The translations under genes were made by a program, and so were the position numbers. A stretch of DNA of 7,976 bases from a bacterium (GTDB taxonomy: Bacteria; Desulfobacterota; Binatia; UBA12015), in the NCBI GenBank assembly GCA_018970825.1, contig JAGWVP010000128.1, positions 1 to 7,976 on the forward strand, in the 5' to 3' direction. This document shows positions 1-6,079 of the stretch, in pieces. The notes beneath the pieces were generated by a model. It did no database searches. It was not told the origin of the DNA and saw only the letters and a list, made by a program, of their open reading frames with translations. Each line of letters begins with the position of its first letter. The first letter of the stretch is position 1.

Positions 1-2455
1 CGTTCGCGCCGCGGCCGCCGGCTCCGCCCTCGGAAGCGGTCGCGACCACGTCCTCGAGCACGAGGGAGGCGCCGTACACGTAGAGCGCGAACGAACCGCC
101 GCCGGGCGATCCGCCGCCGGTCGCTCCCGTACCGCCGGTTCCGCCACCGCCGCCTGCGCCGCCGCCGCCGCCCGATGCGCTCGCGGACTTGCCGCCGCCG
201 CCACCGCCGCCGCCGGATCCGACGGTGCCGCTGCCGGCGGCCTTGCCGACGTCCCCGAGCCAGGTCGTTCCGGCCGTCGCGGTGGAGGTGGTCGCGCCGG
301 CGCCGGCCGCGCCGGCGTTGCCGGCTCCGCCCCCACCGCCGCCGCCCGCACCGCTGCCGCAGCCGAACGTGCTTCCGCAGCCCCCACCGCCGCCGGTGCC
401 GCCGCCGGGACCGGCGCCCATCGATCCGGACGCGCCGGCGCCCGAGTAGTTGCCGCCGGTGCCACCGCTGCCGCTCGCGGTGTTGCCGCTGCCGCAGCCG
501 CTTCCGCCGCCGCCGGGAGAGGACGCGCCGCTCGCGTTGCCGCCGTTCCCGCCGGTGCATCCGCCCGCAGAGGCCGCGGTCGAAGCGCCGTTGGCGGTGG
601 CCGCGACACCGGCCTCGGCCGAGACCGTGCTCTGCTCGACGACGACGTCGGCGCCCGCGAGCACGCGCACGCCGTAGGCGCTCGTGCCGGCACCGACCGG
701 CGCGCCGCTGCGGACGTCGAGCTGCTGGAGTCGCACGGCGACGCTCGTCAGCAGGATGCCGGTCGCATGGGGGCCGGTCGTTCCGACGATCGACGTCGCG
801 CCGGTGCCGGGAACTGCGCGCTTGAAACCGATGTCGTAGCCGCCGCGCAGCACGAGGGGATTCGGCACGCCGGGCGAGATCGACAGGCTTCCGGGGTAGG
901 TGCCGCCCGCGATCGCGACGAGTGGCCGGGTCTCGCTCGCGACGGCGATGCCGGCCGGGATCGTCGCCTTCGCCGTGGCGGGCGTGAGCCCGTCGTCGGC
1001 GTCGTTGCCGGTCGCCGCATCCACGAACACCGTGCGGTCGAGCAGGTAGTCGAGGTCGAACTCGATCTCGGCGGAGTCCGTCGAGTTGCCGGCGACATCG
1101 GTCGTGCGGCTGCGCAGGCGATAGTGGCCGCCCGTGGGGAAGATCGCCGGCGGGAGCGCGAGCGACCACGAACTCTTGCCCGTCGCGGGGACGAAGACCT
1201 CGGTCGCGCTCGTGAACGTCGTGCCGTCCCACCAGGTACCGAGCACGTCGCTGCGGACGCTGACGGCGACCTGCGCGATGCCCGAGCCCGAGTCCGCCGC
1301 GGTGCCGGAGGCCGCCGCGGGCCACGAGGTCTCGGCCGGGTAGTTCGCGGTCGCGCCGAAGGCGAAGTTGCTGCCGTAGAGCCTGGATCCGGCCGGTGCC
1401 GCGAGGGCGAGCGTCGGCTTCACCGTGTCGACCACGACGGCGCGCGCGGACGAAGTCGACTTGTTGCCGAGTCCGTCGGTCGCGACCGCGTGCACGCGGT
1501 AGTTTCCGTCGGCCGGGAGCGAGGACCACGTGACCTGGAAGTCGGGGCCGCTCGTGCTGGACCCGATCGCGATCGACGGCAGGCACGAGGCGCCGAGGCA
1601 ATACTGGTAGGCGACCGAGGCGACTCCCGACGGATCGGTCGTGCCGGTCGCACGGAGCACCTGGGCCTGGCGGATGCCCGCGGGGATCGGGGAGAACACG
1701 ATCGTCGGACCGGTCGTGTCCGGGCCCGGCGTCGGCGACGGTGTCGGGCTCGGCGTCGGCGTGGGCGCGGGTGTCGCGGTGGCAGGGCCGGGGGTCGGCG
1801 TCGCGGTGGGCACCGGCGTGGGCGTCGGCGTCGCGGTGGGCACGGCCGTCGGCGTGGGAACCGGGGTCGGCGTCGGCACCGGGGTCGGGGTCGGCGGGAT
1901 CGTGCAGGCTCCCGTGTCGCCCGGCGGCCCGACCACGAGGTCGCGGTTCTCGTCCGCGGCGTCGATGCAGGTCGTGAAGCCCGGGCACGACACCTGGGTC
2001 GCGGCCGAACTGCTCGTGCAGCTCGCGACCGGCGTCGTCCCGTCGCTGCGCGTGGTCGACTTCACCGCGCAGGTGATCTTGCCGCCCTTGGTCGCCGTCT
2101 TGATGCAGGGCGCCGCGTTCGAGCTCGGGCTGCGTCCGCAGGTCGTCTGCGCGTACCAAGCTCGGAGCGTGCCGCGGCACTCGCCGCGGATCGTGCCGCG
2201 CGACGTCTCGAGATCGATGATCCCGAACGCGCACTTCATGTAGTTGGCCGAGGTCCGGCCGAAGCTGCCGTCGAACCACTCGCAGGCGCAGGACTTGTCG
2301 ATCTGCGCGCGTGCCGAGCGGATCCGCTGCGCGTCGTCCGCGACCGAAGGATCGGTTCCGACCACGCAGGTGAGACTGCCGGCCCGGGCGGGTGTGGCCG
2401 CGATCGCGAGGGCGAAGGCGGCGAGGACGATGGACCGGGGGCTGAGCATCGACAT
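1..2455 (-). CDS. Large secreted mosaic protein: Cys-rich domain, Pro-Thr linker, Ig-like modules, Gly-rich beta-helix (3' end off window)
   Basis: The minus-strand frame starting at the ATG at 2455 stays open to the window edge, giving 818 residues with no stop, so the C-terminus is missing. Residues 1-25 form a Sec-type signal peptide with a predicted cut after ARA. Residues 26-186 are a domain with 12 cysteines that I do not recognise. Residues 187-245 are a Pro-Thr linker. Residues 246-343 and about 344-474 resemble bacterial Ig-like modules, with a VVVDTVKPTL junction and a TDVAGNSTDSA stretch. From about 475, VFVDAATGNDADDG followed by AGGTYPGSLSI and LRGGYDIGFKRA matches the opening of DUF1565-type right-handed beta-helix proteins. 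Residues 631-787 are Gly-rich, and 788-818 return to a helix rung (ALYVYGASLVLEDV). The start at 2455 is favoured by GAGGTG nine bases upstream; an in-frame ATG at 2449 is the alternative. It is probably a secreted or surface structural protein. Function and ligand are unknown. Confidence 0.85.
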   Translation of the reverse strand, partial: MSMLSPRSIVLAAFALAIAATPARAGSLTCVVGTDPSVADDAQRIRSARAQIDKSCACEWFDGSFGRTSANYMKCAFGIIDLETSRGTIRGECRGTLRAWYAQTTCGRSPSSNAAPCIKTATKGGKITCAVKSTTRSDGTTPVASCTSSSAATQVSCPGFTTCIDAADENRDLVVGPPGDTGACTIPPTPTPVPTPTPVPTPTAVPTATPTPTPVPTATPTPGPATATPAPTPTPSPTPSPTPGPDTTGPTIVFSPIPAGIRQAQVLRATGTTDPSGVASVAYQYCLGASCLPSIAIGSSTSGPDFQVTWSSLPADGNYRVHAVATDGLGNKSTSSARAVVVDTVKPTLALAAPAGSRLYGSNFAFGATANYPAETSWPAAASGTAADSGSGIAQVAVSVRSDVLGTWWDGTTFTSATEVFVPATGKSSWSLALPPAIFPTGGHYRLRSRTTDVAGNSTDSAEIEFDLDYLLDRTVFVDAATGNDADDGLTPATAKATIPAGIAVASETRPLVAIAGGTYPGSLSISPGVPNPLVLRGGYDIGFKRAVPGTGATSIVGTTGPHATGILLTSVAVRLQQLDVRSGAPVGAGTSAYGVRVLAGADVVVEQSTVSAEAGVAATANGASTAASAGGCTGGNGGNASGASSPGGGGSGCGSGNTASGSGGTGGNYSGAGASGSMGAGPGGGTGGGGGCGSTFGCGSGAGGGGGGGAGNAGAAGAGATTSTATAGTTWLGDVGKAAGSGTVGSGGGGGGGGKSASASGGGGGAGGGGGTGGTGATGGGSPGGGSFALYVYGASLVLEDVVATASEGGAGGRGAN
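2..565 (-). repeat. Gly-rich low-complexity coding region of the beta-helix protein
   Basis: This stretch encodes residues 631-818 of the secreted protein. It is dominated by GG, GGS, GGT and GGN units, with a run of eight glycines at 191-214 and scattered cysteines in GGCTGG, SGCGSG, GGCGSTFGCGSG contexts. Short hydrophobic rungs interrupt it, for example TTWLGDV and ALYVYGASLVLEDV. The pattern resembles Gly-rich loops inserted between turns of a parallel beta-helix. The GGC-codon density leaves long stop-free frames on the opposite strand, which are not genes. Confidence 0.75.
1721..1897 (-). repeat. Pro-Thr-rich low-complexity linker with 30-base tandem repeats
   Basis: This stretch encodes residues 187-245 of the secreted protein, an almost pure alternation of Pro with Thr, Val, Ala or Ser. 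At DNA level an identical 20-base block occurs at 1794-1813 and 1824-1843, exactly 30 bases (10 codons) apart, and degenerate copies continue on both sides. Such linkers usually act as extended, often protease-exposed or glycosylated spacers between an N-terminal domain and outer modules. The 30-base, in-frame period would let the linker change length by slippage without a frameshift. Confidence 0.8.
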
Positions 2456-2464
2456 GGGCGCGAA

Positions 2465-2470
2465 CACCTC
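2465..2470 (-). promoter_or_regulatory. Ribosome binding site that decides the start of the secreted protein
   Basis: GAGGTG on the minus strand lies nine bases before the ATG at 2455 and fifteen before the in-frame ATG at 2449. The spacing favours the upstream start. Confidence 0.55.
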
Positions 2471-2497
2471 GACCGGCGGGACAGGGATTTCCCCGGG

Positions 2498-2527
2498 TTT
2501 ATCGAGGGGCTGGCGCCGCGAAGTCAA
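2498..2527 (-). promoter_or_regulatory. Sigma70-like promoter of the secreted beta-helix protein gene
   Basis: On the minus strand a -35 hexamer TTGACT (2527-2522) is followed by 18 bases and a -10 hexamer GATAAA (2503-2498). These match the consensus at 5 of 6 and 4 of 6 positions. A transcript would start near 2491 and leave a leader of about 36 bases containing the GAGGTG ribosome site before the ATG at 2455. The AT-rich hexamers stand out in this GC-rich region. The call rests on motif match and position only. Confidence 0.5.
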
Positions 2528-2564
2528 GGAAAAGAGATTCCGTGGTGCCCTGGGGCGTTGGTGC

Positions 2565-2599
2565 GGGTCGTGGCCCCGGAGACGGCTCCGGGGCGACCC
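2565..2599 (-). terminator. GC-rich hairpin, probable terminator of the PhoX-like gene
   Basis: Positions 2573-2581 and 2586-2594 form a perfect 9-base-pair stem (GCCCCGGAG with CTCCGGGGC) around a four-base loop. The stem extends by five more pairs (GGGTC with GACCC) across a three-base bulge. It lies after the PhoX-like stop codon and before the promoter of the next minus-strand gene, where a terminator is expected. No U-tract follows directly. A TCTCTTTTCC stretch on the minus strand occurs only about 25 bases later. It may be an intrinsic terminator of the no-U-tract type or an RNA-stabilising 3' hairpin. Confidence 0.45.
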
Positions 2600-2639
2600 G
2601 TTCCCCCGGCCGGCTCCGGCTGCCGGGGCGGCGGCTTCG

Positions 2640-2664
2640 GCGCCGGCCCCCCCCGGCACGGCGC
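2640..2664 (-). terminator. Second GC-rich hairpin downstream of the PhoX-like gene
   Basis: GCGCCG (2640-2645) pairs with CGGCGC (2659-2664), and an inner GCC/GGC pairing is separated from it by one bulged base. The loop is made of the C-run, which reads as G on the minus-strand transcript. It sits about 100 bases beyond the PhoX-like stop codon and just before the 2565-2599 hairpin on the transcript, so the two may act together. There is no U-tract, and GC-rich DNA forms such stems by chance fairly often. Confidence 0.3.
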
Positions 2665-2762
2665 AGATCCGCGCATGTTCGCGTCAGGCGGGCACGGCTC
2701 CGCAGGACGGAGCGGAGCGAGCGAGACTGTGGCGCGCTGGGGGAGCGAAGCGGCGATGCGGA

Positions 2763-4181
2763 TCAGCCGCGCATGCGCGGCCACGGCCCCGTGATCGCGA
2801 ACGTCTTTCCCGACCACTGGTAGTTCACGAACATCGTCGAGTCGTCCGGCGAGAAGGTCACGCCGGCGAACTCCGACTGGTCGAGCATGTTCGTCGCGAA
2901 TCGGTAGAACGTGCCGTTCGGCCGGAGCACGACCAGGCTGTCCTTGTCGCTCTCGCCGTCCTCGCAGATGAACAGGTCGCCCCAGGGAGAGACGACGATG
3001 TTGTCGCCCATGTCGAGGATCGTGTCGTCGTCGGGCTCGAAGACCAACTCGAGCGTCCCCGGAGCGCGCTCCTCGTCCGGAGTGCCCTCGGCCGGGCTCG
3101 GGACGTAGCGCCAGATCTGCCCGGTTCCGCCGATCGTGTCGCTCTTGCGCCGCCCGCCGGCCGTCGCCGAGAAGTAGATCCCGTCCGCGCCCGTCACGAC
3201 GCCTTCCCCGCGGGCGAAGATGGCTGCGCCGTCGCTCGCACCGCGAAGACGCAGGTCGTCGTTCGGAGACGCGATGTCCTCGAGGTCGATCCAGCGGACG
3301 GGAATGCGCTCGCCGACCGGCACGACGGCTTCCTTGAAGTTGCGGGTGTCGAGAGCGGGTCGGTCGATCGCGACCAGGGCCTGCAGGCGGCCACCTGCCG
3401 CGAGCTCCCCGGGCACGTTCGGGATGAAGCGGTAGAAGAGGCTCTCGTACCGATCCTCGGTCTGGTAGACGATGCCGGTCTCCGGATCGACGGCGATGGC
3501 CTCGTGGTTGAATCGGCCCATCGCTTCCAGTGCCACGGGCTCGACGAGTCCCCTTGCACTCGCCGGCACCTCGAAATTGAAACCGTGGCGCTTCTCGAGA
3601 CCGACGGTGTTCGGGAGGCTCACGAACTCCTCGCAGGTCACCCAGGAGCCCCACGGCGTCGCTCCCCCGGCGCAGTTGCGGGTCGTGCCGACGAGGCTCA
3701 GGAACATCTCCTCGACCGACTGCGTCCTCGTGTCGTAGACGATCGTCGTGGTGCCGCCCAGGGCGGGCTTGCCGTTGCCCCAATCGTAGACCTTGGAGCG
3801 ATCGACCTGCGGCAGGAGTCGGTTCCCCTCGCCGAAGGCACCGAGGTTGATCGGGTCCGAGTACAGTTCGTGGTTGCGCACCAGGACCGTTCTGCCGTTC
3901 GGTCCGGCGAAGGCGTGCATGCCGTCCGAGAGTGCCGGCTGCAGGAAGCCGTCCGACATCGGCGTCTTCCACTCCGACACGAGTCGGTAGGAGAAACCGG
4001 CCGGCAGGTCCATGACGCCCTCGGGGTCGGGCAGGAGTTCGCCGAAGCCGTCGAACCCGGCGAGCGGATCCGGGTTCGAGGAAGAGTCGCTGCAACCGTT
4101 CAAGGCGCCGAGGCCGGAGAAGGCGAGCGATGCGCTCACGGCGGAGCGCAGGAAGCGGCGGCGGGTCAGCCGGAAGGCCAT
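2763..4181 (-). CDS. PhoX-family (DUF839) phosphatase-like protein, Tat-exported, possible lipoprotein
   Basis: This 472-residue protein belongs to the DUF839/PhoX family. Characterised PhoX members are Tat-exported, Fe/Ca-dependent alkaline phosphatases acting in the periplasm or outside the cell. Residues 1-30 carry a twin-arginine motif (LTRRRFLRS) and a hydrophobic stretch ending in LNGC, a possible lipobox with unusual Asn at -2. Family signatures follow in order: VRNHE at 101-105, NCAGGATPWGSWVTCEE at 169-185, FNHEAIAVDPETGIVY at 224-239, GGTGQIWRY at 351-359, MGDNIVVSPWGDLFICED at 391-408, FAGVTFSPDD at 438-447 and AITGPW at 462-467. The acidic and Cys residues of the second block probably help bind the metal cluster. 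It is shorter than classical PhoX (roughly 600 or more residues), so phosphatase activity is inferred, not certain. The start at 4181 is set by GAGGAG seven bases upstream and by the Tat motif. It is divergent from the two PhoD genes. Confidence 0.9.
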   Translation of the reverse strand: MAFRLTRRRFLRSAVSASLAFSGLGALNGCSDSSSNPDPLAGFDGFGELLPDPEGVMDLPAGFSYRLVSEWKTPMSDGFLQPALSDGMHAFAGPNGRTVLVRNHELYSDPINLGAFGEGNRLLPQVDRSKVYDWGNGKPALGGTTTIVYDTRTQSVEEMFLSLVGTTRNCAGGATPWGSWVTCEEFVSLPNTVGLEKRHGFNFEVPASARGLVEPVALEAMGRFNHEAIAVDPETGIVYQTEDRYESLFYRFIPNVPGELAAGGRLQALVAIDRPALDTRNFKEAVVPVGERIPVRWIDLEDIASPNDDLRLRGASDGAAIFARGEGVVTGADGIYFSATAGGRRKSDTIGGTGQIWRYVPSPAEGTPDEERAPGTLELVFEPDDDTILDMGDNIVVSPWGDLFICEDGESDKDSLVVLRPNGTFYRFATNMLDQSEFAGVTFSPDDSTMFVNYQWSGKTFAITGPWPRMRG

Positions 4182-4188
4182 GTTCAAT

Positions 4189-4194
4189 CTCCTC
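4189..4194 (-). promoter_or_regulatory. Strong ribosome binding site of the PhoX-like gene
   Basis: GAGGAG on the minus strand lies seven bases before the ATG at 4181. It rules out the longer in-frame reading from 4334, which would add 51 mostly Arg-rich residues ahead of the Tat signal. Confidence 0.75.
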
Positions 4195-4196
4195 GA

Positions 4197-4229
4197 AGCT
4201 GCGAAACCTTCCCCGAACCTTGAACGAAC
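4197..4229 (-). promoter_or_regulatory. Candidate operator: three GTT-motifs at 11-base spacing (Pho-box-like)
   Basis: Read on the minus strand, GTTCGTTCAAG, GTTCGGGGAAG and GTTTCGCAGCT follow each other with starts at 4229, 4218 and 4207. The first two units agree at 8 of 11 positions, and AAGGTT precedes or spans the second and third. PhoB/PhoP-type response regulators are known to bind direct repeats with an 11-base period, and actinobacterial PhoP uses GTTCACC-like units. The repeat lies directly upstream of a PhoX-like gene and in a control region shared with two PhoD genes, which fits phosphate control. It lies very close to the PhoX-like ATG, so it could overlap the promoter or leader. 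The assignment is inferred. Confidence 0.35.
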
Positions 4230-4428
4230 TCGTCCCCGCTTCAACCGTCTACTTCGGATCCGGCGACGGAATTCACGCGCCCGTAACGTGCGGACGCGCC
4301 CGTCTCCGCGAGGCTGCCGTCGCGGTGCCGGCATCGCGAATCACGCCGCGGATCGTCGCCGTCCGGAAACCATCCCGCCCCGCAGTTTTAACGCTGCGCT
4401 CGGCCGTGCGCTGGTAGAGGATCGCCCC

Positions 4429-6072
4429 ATGATTCCGAATCCGAACACCACTCGCCGTGACGTCCTCCGCATGCTTGCCGCACTCGGGCTCGCACCGGTC
4501 GCCACCTTCGTGGCCGGCTGCGGTAGCGACGGTTCCGCCTCCGACGGATTTCCCGACTACGCGTGGGACGGCCCGCTCGGTCCCGAGAACCTCTTCGCGC
4601 ACGGAGTCGCGAGCGGCGACCCGCTGCCCGAAGCGGTGATCCTCTGGACGAAACTCGATCCGGAGCCGGGTGCAGGCACGCTGCAGGCCTGGTTCGAAAT
4701 CGCCACCGACCCGGAGATGCGTCGGCGGGTCCTCGCGGGTTGGGTCGAGACCGACGCGGAGCGCGACTGGACGGTCAAGCTCGACGCGACCGGCCTTCGG
4801 CCCGGGACGACGTACTTCTACCGCTTCCGTGCGCTCGGCCGCGAGTCGGTCGTCGGCCGCACGCGCACGGCGCCCGTCGGCGACGTCGAGCGGTTGCGCC
4901 TCGGCGTCGTGTCGTGCTCGAACTTCGCGTACGGCTGGTTTCACGCGTATCGCTTCCTGGCCGAGCGCGACGATCTCGACGCCGTGCTCCACCTCGGGGA
5001 CTACATCTACGAGTACGGCACAGGGGAGTACGGCTCGGCGCGCCCCTGCGAGCCGACCGGCGAGATCCTGACGCTGGCCGACTACCGCACTCGCTACTCG
5101 CAGTACCGCCGCGACCCCGACCTGCAGGAGGTTCACCGCCAGCATCCGTTCATCGCGGTCTGGGACGATCACGAGTCGGCCGACAACTCGTGGCAGGGTG
5201 GAGCCGAAAATCACCAGCCCGACACCGAGGGGGACTGGGTCGTGCGGCGGCAGGCCGCCTGGCGCGCCTACTCGGAGTGGATGCCGACGAGGACGCCGGA
5301 TCCCGAGCGCATCTACCGGGTGCTCAAGTTCGGAAACCTCGTTCAGCTCACCATGCTCGACTCGCGGACCGTCGGCCGAAGCCTGCAGGCCTCGGGCATC
5401 CTCGACCCGGCCGTCCGGGACGAGGCGCGCACCATGCTCGGACCGGAGCAGGAGGCCTGGTTCGACGAGCAGATGCGCACGTCGGTCGCGACCTGGAACC
5501 TGGTCGGGCAGCAGGTGATGATGGCGCCCCTCAAGCTCCAGGGTGCGCCGAACTCCGCCGGCGGCGGGCTCATCGCCAACGTCGACCAGTGGGACGGCTA
5601 CTTCGCGGCGCGCGCGAGGCTGTTCCGGTCGGTGCGCGAGTCGGGTGCCACGAACCTCGTCGTCCTGACCGGCGACATCCACAGCTCCTGGGGCAACGAG
5701 CTCACCGACGATCCGAACGACCCTGCGGTCTACGACCCGGCGACGGGCCGCGGTGCCGTCGGAGTGGAGTTCGTCTGCCCCGGCGTGAGCTCTCCCGGGT
5801 TCTCGCCCTCGGCCGCCGAGGGCCTGCTCGCCGCCGGTCGCCAGCACAACCCGCACATCAAGTACGCGGAGCTCACGCTGCGGGGCTACCTCGTGGTCGA
5901 CGTGACGAGGGAACGGGTCCAGTGCACCTGGGTCCACCTCGACCGGGTCGACGACCCCTCGGGTGCGAACCAGGCCGAGGACGCGATCTGGTCCGTCGCC
6001 GCCGGCACCACCAAGCTCGTCGAGGACGCCGCTCCCGCAGGCGCTGGTGAACGTCGGCCGCTCGCGCCATGA
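4429..6072 (+). CDS. phoD: Alkaline phosphatase D (PhoD) family metallophosphoesterase, Tat lipoprotein candidate
   Basis: This 547-residue protein has the full PhoD layout. PhoD enzymes hydrolyse phosphomonoesters and phosphodiesters outside the membrane using a metal centre (Fe and Ca in Bacillus subtilis PhoD). Residues 1-31 hold a twin-arginine leader (TTRRDVLRML) and a good lipobox, VAGC, with Cys31. Residues about 55-150 are the PhoD N-terminal beta domain (FAHGVASGDPL to VGRTRTAP). The metallophosphatase domain follows, with SCSN at 162-165 (Cys163), GDYIYEYG at 190-197 (Asp191), WDDHESADN at 245-253, LDSR at 310-313 and GDIHSSW at 415-421 (Asp416, His418). These match the metal-binding and catalytic blocks of the family, and the length is normal. 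The ATG at 4429 has GAGG eight bases upstream, and the frame reaching back to 4012 overlaps the divergent gene and is rejected. The stop lies 7 bases before the second PhoD gene, so the pair is probably one operon. Confidence 0.93.
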   Translation: MIPNPNTTRRDVLRMLAALGLAPVATFVAGCGSDGSASDGFPDYAWDGPLGPENLFAHGVASGDPLPEAVILWTKLDPEPGAGTLQAWFEIATDPEMRRRVLAGWVETDAERDWTVKLDATGLRPGTTYFYRFRALGRESVVGRTRTAPVGDVERLRLGVVSCSNFAYGWFHAYRFLAERDDLDAVLHLGDYIYEYGTGEYGSARPCEPTGEILTLADYRTRYSQYRRDPDLQEVHRQHPFIAVWDDHESADNSWQGGAENHQPDTEGDWVVRRQAAWRAYSEWMPTRTPDPERIYRVLKFGNLVQLTMLDSRTVGRSLQASGILDPAVRDEARTMLGPEQEAWFDEQMRTSVATWNLVGQQVMMAPLKLQGAPNSAGGGLIANVDQWDGYFAARARLFRSVRESGATNLVVLTGDIHSSWGNELTDDPNDPAVYDPATGRGAVGVEFVCPGVSSPGFSPSAAEGLLAAGRQHNPHIKYAELTLRGYLVVDVTRERVQCTWVHLDRVDDPSGANQAEDAIWSVAAGTTKLVEDAAPAGAGERRPLAP

Positions 6073-6079
6073 TCCCGGC

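Larger units (their letters stand above)
2456..2762. other. Gene-free spacer between the PhoX-like gene and the secreted protein gene
   Basis: This 307-base spacer separates two genes read in the same (minus) direction. From the PhoX-like stop codon it holds an extremely GC-rich stretch with a run of eight C at 2647-2654, two strong hairpins (2640-2664 and 2565-2599), and then the promoter and ribosome site of the next gene. I see no convincing small gene. The frames crossing it lack a ribosome site and recognisable protein features. Confidence 0.7.
4182..4428. promoter_or_regulatory. Divergent control region between the PhoX-like and PhoD genes
   Basis: This 247-base region separates divergent genes and must hold promoters for both. 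On the minus side are the GAGGAG ribosome site and the 11-base repeat. On the plus side the only AT-rich hexamer is TTTTAA at 4386-4391, about 37 bases before the PhoD start and a possible -10 element, but no good -35 lies at the right distance. A GAGG ribosome site at 4417-4420 is eight bases before the ATG at 4429. Confidence 0.55.

Noticed and set aside
175..825. Arg-rich and Pro-rich plus-strand frames over the first 800 bases
   Set aside because: They are mirror images of the Gly codons of the beta-helix protein, with simple-sequence translations only.
1641..2243. Plus-strand frame with GVGVGVG repeats resembling an elastin-like protein
   Set aside because: It is the antisense reading of the Pro-Thr linker; the minus-strand gene has a signal peptide, promoter and domain logic.
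767..2794. Long stop-free plus-strand frame of 675 residues antisense to the secreted protein
   Set aside because: It is in the complementary codon register of the minus-strand gene. Its translation is Arg-, Gly- and Ala-rich without motifs, and there is no ribosome site. High GC content suppresses stops on the opposite strand.
2244..4223. Plus-strand 659-residue frame over the PhoX-like gene
   Set aside because: It is antisense to a gene with unmistakable DUF839 motifs, and it crosses the gene-free spacer without a recognisable fold.
4182..4334. N-terminal extension of the PhoX-like frame to 4334
   Set aside because: The added residues are Arg-rich and precede a normal Tat leader; the ATG at 4181 has a strong GAGGAG site.
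4012..4428. Upstream extension of the first PhoD frame back to 4012
   Set aside because: It would overlap the divergent PhoX-like gene and place more than 130 residues before the Tat signal. The ATG at 4429 has a ribosome site and the correct leader.
4850..4871. 22-base identity with 6471-6492 between the two PhoD genes, considered as gene conversion or a mobile repeat
   Set aside because: It encodes the conserved VGRTRTA segment in both paralogues. Shared ancestry and biased GC-rich codon use explain it, and the flanks diverge.
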